Origin: an uncultured Spirochaetales bacterium
GTDB taxonomy: Bacteria; Spirochaetota; Spirochaetia; Sphaerochaetales; Sphaerochaetaceae
Assembly (NCBI GenBank): GCA_934271365.1
Contig: CAKQRI010000002.1
Location: forward strand, 1-64,000
Length of the DNA: 64,000 bases
Direction of reading: 5' to 3'
The notes under the pieces were generated by a model, which saw only the letters and a program-made list of their open reading frames with translations, was not told the origin of the DNA and searched no databases. Below, one piece after another: positions 56,445 to 64,000 of the stretch; within the stretch, counting starts at the first letter, position 1; every line of letters starts with the position of its first letter. The position numbers and the translations under genes are program-made.

Positions 56445-59400
56445 ATGTTGGGAGATGGCAACAGGACCGAGAATGCAAAAAACTTTCAGAAGGATTTTGC
56501 ATGGAAGTCTTTCCGTAATCTTATCAAATATTACAGTCAGTGCTTGAGGTTTTCTGATAAGGCCCAGTTCTGTCTTTCTGTAGAGCAAGGTAGCAAGAGA
56601 TATGTGCTTCCCGATGGACTATCACAGAAATGGCTTCAGTATCTAGGAGAAAAGCCTATTGTGCATAAGCTGAAATTTGATATTCAGAGTATGCCAATAT
56701 TGGCTGATATACTATCTACTAAAAATAATGAAGAAATTTGCGTAGGTTATCCACTTCTAGGTGTTTATGACAAAGATTCAAAGCTAAGGCAGATTATTCC
56801 ATTGGCAATTATACCGTTAGAACGATGCTCTGAATATAATAATTTCACCAATTATAGTAAGGGTTATGTTCATGTAAAGATTCTTTTTGACAGAGTAATG
56901 ATTAATCAGGAATGGATTAATCGAGTTATTCCACCGGAAGAACAGCCTTCGCTTATCAACAATATATTTAAAGTTCATGATGGTGATAAATTTGAAGGGC
57001 AGCTTGATTTTGCGGCCTCACTTAATCTGATTATGAGCGCGGCTGGTAAGTTTGATGTTAATCCGCAAAAACTTAGTCAGCATATTCCTGATAAAAATCC
57101 AGATGACATGAGTCGTTATTCTGTAATTAATTCTGCTGTTATATTCAAAATTGATAGCACAATATATGTAAGGGCACTTCTGAAGGAGCTTAATTATATA
57201 GCAAATGCACCTGCTGAAATTCTGGATACCACGGCTCTTGCTTATGTGTTTAGAACACCAACGTTACAGATGTTCAATATTAATAATCTGAAGCCTATTC
57301 CATTTGTTAGAGGGAATCAGGAGCAGATGAAAGCCGTGGAAAATGCTTTGAATTATCCTGTATCAAAACTTCAAGGACCACCGGGAACAGGAAAAACACA
57401 GGTTTCTATGAATATTATTTCTAACTGTGTATATTATGGACAATCTGTTTTATTCTGCAGTAAGAACCATCATGCAGTTGATGCAATAAAAGCTCGAGAT
57501 GCTGATATATTAAAAAACAAGGCATCACTTATAAATTTCTGTTTCGATGATGGAAGAACATCATGTTGGTATGATTTCCCTATTGAAAAAACAAAATATG
57601 ATTTAGATAGTCTGTATGCTCCAGAGAATAATATTTCAGCGGATAAAGTTGGATGTGCACTTAGTATAGAGAAAGAGATTGAGGATAAATGGGAAAAAAA
57701 GGAAATTCTCTGTGATCAGATTTATGATTTAGAAACATCCCTTGTTTATGAGAAAGAACAATATGCAGAGAAACTGAAAGAAATCGGCTGTTCTAAAGAT
57801 ATCGGCATTGAAGAATTACAGAAAGCTATACAGTTTTTTCTTGATTTTAATAATTCTGGATTCAAAGGTTTTTATTTCCGTCTGCATAATCAGAAGGCAA
57901 AATATACAAATGTTTGTAAATATATAAAAGAATCCTGCCCTAAAATATGCGATAAGGAATCATTAGTAGAGGTAAAAGAGAAGATTTTAGATATTCAAAG
58001 GGCATCCGATAAGATTAAAGAAATTGAGGATAGATTGAGAGATGTAAAAATTGAGTATGATAATCTTCATATTTCAGAAGAAGATATCACTAGATATAAT
58101 GCCAGTGTTGAAACAATCGAAAAAAACATGAATAACTCGTTAATTTACGAATGGGCTAATAGGATTAGCACATGTTATGGAAATTTTGATTGTATTAGCG
58201 AAATAAAAGAGTTTTGCCATAGTTTTGAAGTAAATAGATTTCAGATTACAGATTCTCCAGATGATTATCAGTTGTTAGAAAAACATAAAAATAGCATTGA
58301 ACTATTCCATAAGATAGAACCTGCATGGGCAACTTCTCTCTTATCTTTATACCGGGCTTCACCTCTTATCCCTGGGTGCTTTGATTTGGCTGTAATAGAT
58401 GAAGCCTCTCAATGCGATCCTGTAAGTGTTATTCCTGCTATGTTCAGAGCAAAGCGAGTTTCTGTTATAGGTGACCCAAAGCAATTTTCTCCAATATATG
58501 GGATTACATCTAAAAAAGATGACTTTCTCTTAAAATCATTTATGCAAAATAAGATGTGCCAGAATCTGGCATACACAAGGAACTCTGCTTATAGTATTGT
58601 TCCTCATAAGAATTATATAATGCTAAGAGAGCATTTTAGGTGTAATCCTGATATTGCTGATGTGTTCAGTGATCTTTTCTATGAAGGAAGAATATTAAAT
58701 AGAACAAATATGGATTCACTGTTGTATCCTGATGTATTTGCTACTCATTCTGCTATTCAATGGATTAATGTAGAAAATTCTAGAGATAATGAAATTCTTC
58801 AAACTGTATCTATTTATAATAAAATAAAGAATAGTGGATATAAAGGAAGTGTTGGGATAATAAGTCCATTCCGTGATGTAGTTACAAAGATTCAGAGACA
58901 AATTTATAGGCAGGGACGAGACCGTGATGAAGTGATTGCTGATGTGAATACAGCATATGGGTTCCAAGGTAGCCAGAAAGATACGATTATTTATGTGCTT
59001 GGATATACATCTAATTTATCAAAAGGCCAGTCTTGGTACCTTTCTTCTTGCGAAAATGAAAACATATATAACGTTGCAATAAGCAGAGCTAGAGCATGTC
59101 TTGTTATTGTAGGAGATAGAAAGTTATGCATTGAAAGTCCAATTCGATGCATTAAGTCACTTGCTGAGTGTCCTAAAAAACGAAAGAGGTTTGACTCTTA
59201 TCTTGAAGTCCAGCTTTTTAAAGCGCTTCATGAAAGAGGAATAAAAGTTGAGACTCAGTATATTTACAAAGGATATTGGTTTGATTTTGCTTATATCGAT
59301 GAGAAAGTAAAGATTGATATAGAAGTTGATGGTAAAGATTACCATTTCAATGCTGACGGAACAAGAATCCATCGTGATATTAGGCGAGATATGGTTGTTA

Positions 59401-59510
59401 GAGCAGGTGGCTGGAAGATAATCAGGCTGATTGGCCACGATGTTAACAAAGATGTTTCTGAATGTGTAGATAGAATAGAATCGATAATTAAGCAAGCGCA
59501 TTCTTCTTAA
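56445..59510 (+). CDS. SF1 helicase with C-terminal DUF559-like nuclease domain
   Basis: 1021 residues. An unrecognised N-terminal region (about 1-285) precedes an Upf1/DNA2-like helicase: Walker A QGPPGTGKTQVS (about 308-320), a long coiled-coil insertion (about 410-580), Walker B VIDEASQCDP (about 650), GDPKQFSPI, GFQGSQKDTIIY (about 838) and YNVAISRARACLVIVGD (about 875). The last 100 residues resemble DUF559/Vsr-fold nucleases: WFDFAY with Asp, IEVDGKDYH with Glu-x-Asp and His. Architecture suggests DNA or RNA processing, possibly antiviral. The gene is more AT-rich than its neighbours by eye. Confidence 0.83.
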   Translation: MLGDGNRTENAKNFQKDFAWKSFRNLIKYYSQCLRFSDKAQFCLSVEQGSKRYVLPDGLSQKWLQYLGEKPIVHKLKFDIQSMPILADILSTKNNEEICVGYPLLGVYDKDSKLRQIIPLAIIPLERCSEYNNFTNYSKGYVHVKILFDRVMINQEWINRVIPPEEQPSLINNIFKVHDGDKFEGQLDFAASLNLIMSAAGKFDVNPQKLSQHIPDKNPDDMSRYSVINSAVIFKIDSTIYVRALLKELNYIANAPAEILDTTALAYVFRTPTLQMFNINNLKPIPFVRGNQEQMKAVENALNYPVSKLQGPPGTGKTQVSMNIISNCVYYGQSVLFCSKNHHAVDAIKARDADILKNKASLINFCFDDGRTSCWYDFPIEKTKYDLDSLYAPENNISADKVGCALSIEKEIEDKWEKKEILCDQIYDLETSLVYEKEQYAEKLKEIGCSKDIGIEELQKAIQFFLDFNNSGFKGFYFRLHNQKAKYTNVCKYIKESCPKICDKESLVEVKEKILDIQRASDKIKEIEDRLRDVKIEYDNLHISEEDITRYNASVETIEKNMNNSLIYEWANRISTCYGNFDCISEIKEFCHSFEVNRFQITDSPDDYQLLEKHKNSIELFHKIEPAWATSLLSLYRASPLIPGCFDLAVIDEASQCDPVSVIPAMFRAKRVSVIGDPKQFSPIYGITSKKDDFLLKSFMQNKMCQNLAYTRNSAYSIVPHKNYIMLREHFRCNPDIADVFSDLFYEGRILNRTNMDSLLYPDVFATHSAIQWINVENSRDNEILQTVSIYNKIKNSGYKGSVGIISPFRDVVTKIQRQIYRQGRDRDEVIADVNTAYGFQGSQKDTIIYVLGYTSNLSKGQSWYLSSCENENIYNVAISRARACLVIVGDRKLCIESPIRCIKSLAECPKKRKRFDSYLEVQLFKALHERGIKVETQYIYKGYWFDFAYIDEKVKIDIEVDGKDYHFNADGTRIHRDIRRDMVVRAGGWKIIRLIGHDVNKDVSECVDRIESIIKQAHSS

Positions 59511-59541
59511 AAATAAGCAATTACATACCTACTTCTGCTAT

Positions 59542-59571
59542 TTGTCTTTTTCTTTCCATTAGGGCTATAAT
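59542..59571 (+). promoter_or_regulatory. Promoter of parE-parC, predicting a leaderless mRNA
   Basis: TTGTCT (59542-59547), 18-base spacer, perfect TATAAT (59566-59571). Transcription would start at about 59578, which is the A of the parE ATG. No Shine-Dalgarno sequence is present. Confidence 0.6.
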
Positions 59572-59577
59572 GCTAGC

Positions 59578-61380
59578 ATGGCGAATTATGATGATAGTGC
59601 AATAAAATCCTTATCTTCGATAGAGCATATCAGGACACGTCCAGGAATGTATATTGGACGCCTTGGTAATGGTAGCCATCCTGATGATGGCATCTACATA
59701 CTGCTTAAAGAAGTTATAGATAATGCTATTGATGAATTCATGGCAGGATATGGAAACAGAATTAATGTAACCATATTGAATAACCAGGTAACGGTCAGGG
59801 ATTTTGGACGAGGCATACCTCTTAATAAGGTCGTAGAATGTGTATCTGTAATTAATACAGGTGCTAAATATGATAATGAGGTATTTAAATATTCTGTAGG
59901 CCTTAATGGCGTTGGTACTAAAGCTGTCAATGCACTCTCTAAGCATTTCCTTGTTAAAAGCTTCAGAGATGGTGAATATGTATCTGCAGAGTTCAAAAGC
60001 GGCAAGCTGATCAAGAAAGGCAAGGGAAAGACAGATGAGCCAAATGGAACATATGTTGAGTTCACACCAGATGATTCAGATAGCATATTCCCTAACTATG
60101 ACTACAATCTAGATTTCGTAGAGACAAGGCTCTGGAACTATGCATACCTGAATAAAGGCCTGACTATTGATTTCAACAAGAAGATAATCAGGAGTCCTAA
60201 TGGACTTATGGATCTTGTGCATAAGATCTTAGGCGAAGATGGCCTTTATCCGCTTATCCAGTTCAAGAATGAGCATCTTGAGTTTGCATTCACACATACA
60301 AATGGCTATGGAGAAAGCTACCACAGCTATGTAAATGGCCAGTATACAAGTGATGGAGGTACTCATGAGGCAGCTTTTAAGGAAGGTGTCCTTAAAGGAG
60401 TGAATGAATACTACAAGAAGACATGGGCAGCTCCTGAAATCCGAGATGGAATTGTTGCAACTGTTGCAATAAAGATATCCAATCCTGTTTTTGAGAGCCA
60501 GACTAAGAATAAGCTTGGAAACACTGATGTAAGAAGCTGGATTGTACAGGAAGTGAAGGAAGGCGTCATCGATGCACTTATGAAGAATAAGGACATCGCA
60601 ACAGGGCTTCAGGAAAAAATCCAGTCAAATGAGAAGGTCCATAAAGAAGAAGCTGCTGTAAGAAATGGAGCAAAAGAGAAGGCAAAGAGAGTTGCAATCA
60701 ATATCCCGAAGCTTAAGGAGTGCAAATATCATCTGAATAATGCTCCTGCTGCGCATAAAGAAGAGGGTGAGAGCTCCATGCTGTTTCTCACTGAGGGAGA
60801 TTCTGCAGCTGGTCCTATCGCTAAGGCTAGGGATTCTGCTTATCAGGCAGTATTTGCTCTAAGAGGCAAGCCTAAGAATGTACAGGGGCTCAATAGAACT
60901 GAGATATATAAGAATGAAGAGCTATATAATATAATGGTAGCCCTTGGAATTGAGGATGGAATGGAAGGCCTTAGATATGGTAAAGTCGTAATCGCAACCG
61001 ATGCTGATGTTGATGGATTCCATATACGGATACTCCTCATGACATACTTCTTCACATATTTCGAAGAGATAATCACAACAGGCCGTCTGTTTATTCTTGA
61101 GACTCCGCTGTTCAGAGTGCGGAATAAGAAGGAAACACTATATTGCTACAGTGAAAAGGAAAGAGACGAGGCTGTTAAGAAGATTAAGGGTGCTGAGATT
61201 ACAAGATTCAAAGGCTTGGGCGAGATAAGCGATAACGAATTCGGAGCATTTATTGGCAAGGATATAAGGCTTGTACCTGTAACAATCAATAGCATGAAGG
61301 ATATCAGGGAGGAGATGGTTTTCTATATGGGTGACAATACTCCTCAGCGCAAGGATTTCATTATGGAGAACTTATTGTAA
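59578..61380 (+). CDS. parE: DNA topoisomerase IV subunit B (ParE-type)
   Basis: 600 residues, shorter than GyrB. GHKL ATPase motifs: RTRPGMYIGRLG, EVIDNAIDEFMAG, VRDFGRGIPL, SVGLNGVGTKAVNALS. Toprim motifs: LTEGDSAAGPIAKARD and ATDADVDGFHIRILLMTYFF, and the C-terminal RFKGLGEISDNEFGAF. With ParC it decatenates daughter chromosomes. It is the second type IIA pair in the window, distinct from gyrB. The stop overlaps the parC start by one base (TAATG). Confidence 0.9.
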   Translation: MANYDDSAIKSLSSIEHIRTRPGMYIGRLGNGSHPDDGIYILLKEVIDNAIDEFMAGYGNRINVTILNNQVTVRDFGRGIPLNKVVECVSVINTGAKYDNEVFKYSVGLNGVGTKAVNALSKHFLVKSFRDGEYVSAEFKSGKLIKKGKGKTDEPNGTYVEFTPDDSDSIFPNYDYNLDFVETRLWNYAYLNKGLTIDFNKKIIRSPNGLMDLVHKILGEDGLYPLIQFKNEHLEFAFTHTNGYGESYHSYVNGQYTSDGGTHEAAFKEGVLKGVNEYYKKTWAAPEIRDGIVATVAIKISNPVFESQTKNKLGNTDVRSWIVQEVKEGVIDALMKNKDIATGLQEKIQSNEKVHKEEAAVRNGAKEKAKRVAINIPKLKECKYHLNNAPAAHKEEGESSMLFLTEGDSAAGPIAKARDSAYQAVFALRGKPKNVQGLNRTEIYKNEELYNIMVALGIEDGMEGLRYGKVVIATDADVDGFHIRILLMTYFFTYFEEIITTGRLFILETPLFRVRNKKETLYCYSEKERDEAVKKIKGAEITRFKGLGEISDNEFGAFIGKDIRLVPVTINSMKDIREEMVFYMGDNTPQRKDFIMENLL

Positions 61381-63374
61381 TGGCACAGGCAGAGAAACTA
61401 TATGAGAAATACTTTCTGGAATATGCCTCTTATGTAATAAGGGACCGTGCTATTCCTGATCTGATTGATGGCTTTAAGCCTGTACAGCGCAGAATTCTGC
61501 ACTCTATGATGCAGACGGATGATGGACGCTTTAATAAGGTAGCTGGTGTTGTCGGACATGTAATGAAATATCATCCACATGGAGATGCTTCAATTTATGA
61601 AGCTCTTGTAACGCTTACGAATGCAGGCCTTTTCATAGAAGGGCAGGGAAATTATGGAAACTTCCTGACTGGAGATGGAGCTGCTGCTGCAAGATATATC
61701 GAATGCCGTCTTAAGCCATTTGCTAAGAAAGTCCTATATAATCCAGAAATCACAGAGTTTGTAGATTCATATGATGGACGAAATCAGGAGCCTGTTGTAT
61801 TCCAGGCAAAGATTCCTGTTGTTGCAATCCAGGGCACTAGCGGAATCGCTGTCGGAATGGCTACTAAGATCCTCCCTCATAATATCCTAGAGGTATTGGA
61901 GGCGGAGAAGAAGGCACTTAGAGGTGAGATTGTTCCTGTATATCCTGATTTCCCTGGTGGAGGACTGATTGATGTCTCCGAATATGAAGATGGAAGAGGC
62001 AAGATTACAGTAAGGGCAAAGTTCAATACATCTGACCCAAAGAAGCTGATAATAGAAGAGCTCCCATTTGAGGTTACAAGCTCTGCTCTAATTGAGTCTA
62101 TAGAGAAGGCTAATAAGAATGGGCAGCTCAAGATAGCATCTATCAATGATTATACATCACAGAAGGCAAATATCGAGATCAACTGGCAGCGTGGCACATA
62201 CACAGAAGATATGATTGATGTCCTCTATGCGACAACTGACTGCCAGAAGAAGATAAGCGTGAATCCTTTAGTGATTGTAGATAATCTTCCTAAATCCGTT
62301 GGAATCACAGAAATGATCAGCTTCCATGCAGATCACCTGGTAGAGGTTCTCAGGAAAGAGCTTAATGTAGAGCTTGGGCATTTATATGACAAGCTAAGGG
62401 CAAGGAAGATGGAGAGAATCTTCATTGAGGAGAGGATTTACAAGAAAATAGAGAATAAGACAACTCAGGAAGCTGTGGATAAAGCTGTAAGGCAGGGTTT
62501 CCTTCCTTTTATGGCAGAGCTTGATAATATATCCCTGACAGATGATGATCTTGAATTCCTTCTGAAGATACCAATCCGCAGGATATCCTTATTTGATATT
62601 GATAAGAATAAGAAGGATATCTCAGATATTGAAGCTGGCATTGATAGTTGTAAGTACAAGCTTGATCATATTATTGATTATGCTACAGATTATCTTACAG
62701 AGCTTGAAGGACTTGTCGATAAAGATGAGTGCAAGCGAAAGACTAAGATTACATCTATTGAGGCTGTTACAGCTAAGGATGTTGCTGTCAGGAATATGGA
62801 TTTGAGATATGATCCAGAGACTGGATATATGGGAACAGCAATAAAGACAGGAGAACCTCTGCTGAAGGTATCTACATTCGATAAGGTCTTCTATATGAAG
62901 AACAATGGCGAATACAGGGTCGTCAATGCTGCAGATAAGATATTTATCGGAAAGGAAGGCATTTTCTATATCAACTATGGAGAGAAGGATATTATTTCAA
63001 AGGAGATCTTCACTATCATCTATCGGGATAAGATAAATGATAAGAAGGTCTATATGATCAAGCGCTTCCAGATCTCTGCATTCTCTGCTGATAAGTCATA
63101 TTATGCTGTTACTGGAGATAAGGTTAAGATAATGAAGATGTCGCTTTATCCATACGCGAGGATCTTCGTGAAATATAAGACGGGTCTTGGCTATAAGATA
63201 CTTGAAGAGGAGTTCAAGTTCGCTGATTTCAGGATTACGAAGACACCATCTGGCAGAGGCAATCAGCTTGTGACTAAGGAACTTGCAAGTCTTTCAATCA
63301 GACAGACAAAGGATACCAAGACAAGTGCAGAGTCAGCACCGACTCTGTTCGATGGAGTTAATGATGCTAAGTAA
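61380..63374 (+). CDS. parC: DNA topoisomerase IV subunit A (ParC-type)
   Basis: 664 residues. The N-terminal domain includes [36 protein letters not shown] and the catalytic Tyr in AAARYIECRLKPF. The C-terminal domain is shortened and has no GyrA box, which supports topoisomerase IV over gyrase. It is coupled to parE by a one-base overlap, and overlaps the following pseudouridine synthase gene by 11 bases. Confidence 0.9.
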   Translation: MAQAEKLYEKYFLEYASYVIRDRAIPDLIDGFKPVQRRILHSMMQTDDGRFNKVAGVVGHVMKYHPHGDASIYEALVTLTNAGLFIEGQGNYGNFLTGDGAAAARYIECRLKPFAKKVLYNPEITEFVDSYDGRNQEPVVFQAKIPVVAIQGTSGIAVGMATKILPHNILEVLEAEKKALRGEIVPVYPDFPGGGLIDVSEYEDGRGKITVRAKFNTSDPKKLIIEELPFEVTSSALIESIEKANKNGQLKIASINDYTSQKANIEINWQRGTYTEDMIDVLYATTDCQKKISVNPLVIVDNLPKSVGITEMISFHADHLVEVLRKELNVELGHLYDKLRARKMERIFIEERIYKKIENKTTQEAVDKAVRQGFLPFMAELDNISLTDDDLEFLLKIPIRRISLFDIDKNKKDISDIEAGIDSCKYKLDHIIDYATDYLTELEGLVDKDECKRKTKITSIEAVTAKDVAVRNMDLRYDPETGYMGTAIKTGEPLLKVSTFDKVFYMKNNGEYRVVNAADKIFIGKEGIFYINYGEKDIISKEIFTIIYRDKINDKKVYMIKRFQISAFSADKSYYAVTGDKVKIMKMSLYPYARIFVKYKTGLGYKILEEEFKFADFRITKTPSGRGNQLVTKELASLSIRQTKDTKTSAESAPTLFDGVNDAK

Positions 63375-64000
63375 AGACAGGATCCTTTATGAGGATAATC
63401 ATCTGATTGTCATAAACAAAAGAGTAGGAGAGCTTGTGCAGGGCGACAGCACCGGCGATAGGACTCTTGCAGATGATGTCAAGGAATATCTTAAAGTCAC
63501 ATATAATAAGCCTGGCAATGTCTATTTAGGAATCCCTCATAGGCTGGATCGCCCTACATCTGGGATTGTAATCTATGCAAAGACAGAGAAGGCGCTTATC
63601 AGGCTGAATGAGATGTTCAAGGGAAGCGGTGTCAAGAAGACTTACTGGGCTATTGTTGACAGAAAACCAGATAAGGAAGAGGCAAGGCTTGTTCACTATA
63701 TTGTCAGGAATACTGAGAATAATAAGAGCATTGCATACTCTATTGAGAAGAAGGGAAGCAAGGTCGCAAAGCTTGATTACCGCCTATTAGCGTCAGGTGA
63801 TAATTATCATCTTCTTGAAATTGATCTGCATACCGGACGTCATCATCAGATCCGGGCACAGCTTGCAGCTATAGGCCTTCATATAAAAGGGGATCTTAAA
63901 TATGGAGCTGCCCGTTCTAATCCTGATGGCGGAATATGTCTCCATGCTAGGAAGGTTGTATTTACGCATCCAGTGAAAAAAGAGGAGGTAACTATAATCG
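63364..64000 (+). CDS. RluA family pseudouridine synthase (partial, runs off the window)
   Basis: 212 codons are present, and the 3' end is cut by the window edge. The catalytic Asp is in GIPHRLDRPTSGIVIYAKT; HTGRHHQIRAQLAAIG and HARKVVFTHPV are further family motifs. It isomerises uridine to pseudouridine in rRNA or tRNA; no S4 domain is present at the N-terminus, as in short RluA/TruC types. ATG 63364 is preferred over 63361 because GGAG lies 6 bases upstream of it. It overlaps parC by 11 bases. Confidence 0.92.
   Translation, partial: MLSKDRILYEDNHLIVINKRVGELVQGDSTGDRTLADDVKEYLKVTYNKPGNVYLGIPHRLDRPTSGIVIYAKTEKALIRLNEMFKGSGVKKTYWAIVDRKPDKEEARLVHYIVRNTENNKSIAYSIEKKGSKVAKLDYRLLASGDNYHLLEIDLHTGRHHQIRAQLAAIGLHIKGDLKYGAARSNPDGGICLHARKVVFTHPVKKEEVTII

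Noticed and set aside
1..64000. CRISPR arrays, insertion sequences, rRNA or tRNA genes
   Set aside because: No repeat-spacer pattern, transposase or recognisable RNA gene was found by reading the sequence; small RNAs cannot be excluded.

Overview
This AT-rich chromosomal window is centred on a replication origin. It looks like the chromosome of an anaerobic, host-associated spirochaete (Spirochaetales, Treponema/Sphaerochaeta-like). The clues are a Gram-negative-type YidC with a large periplasmic domain, several lipoproteins with spirochaete-style loose lipoboxes, a cyclophilin-FKBP fusion of a kind reported from spirochaetes, a DUF4416 protein, a PerR/rubrerythrin pair, and InlB-type and BspA-type repeat lipoproteins typical of gut or oral bacteria. 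The taxonomic call is inference: no rRNA gene lies in the window.

Layout. 0.1-4.2 kb (minus): three secreted or lipoprotein genes; the largest has a G8 homopolymer inside its predicted promoter spacer. 4.5-6.4 kb: MarR regulator and MATE exporter. 6.4-10.5 kb: radA, the dual immunophilin, parB, parA. A small nfu-type gene (plus) and a 0.8 kb AT-rich gap follow. Two parS-like sites flank parB-parA. 11.6-16.4 kb: gyrA and gyrB (minus). 16.6-23.9 kb: dnaA, oriC, dnaN, recF, dciA-like, rpmH, rnpA, yidC, jag (plus). Genes mostly point away from the dnaA-dnaN gap on both sides, as expected around an origin. That gap holds five DnaA boxes and a DnaA-trio-like tract.

24-31.5 kb: a perR-rubrerythrin operon, a PfkB kinase, then a 0.7 kb gap with a second dense cluster of DnaA-box-like 9-mers. 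Next comes a defence island: a Sau3AI-type C5 methyltransferase, a DUF262/DUF1524 (GmrSD-like) protein, and a full-length Sau3AI/MutH-type nuclease. 31.6-54.9 kb is mostly housekeeping: rsmE, ctpA, lgt, an aminopeptidase P, gpmI, a dicarboxylate-type symporter, a large GH13 protein, glycerate kinase, pth, nth, a DAHP synthase-prephenate dehydratase fusion, DUF4416, serine dehydratase, leuS, and a GNAT-membrane fusion. 55-59.5 kb: an AAA/DUF4143 ATPase and a 1021-residue SF1 helicase with a C-terminal DUF559-like nuclease (possible second defence locus). 59.6-64 kb: parE, parC and the start of an RluA-type pseudouridine synthase cut by the window edge.

No rRNA, tRNA, CRISPR array or insertion sequence was recognised.
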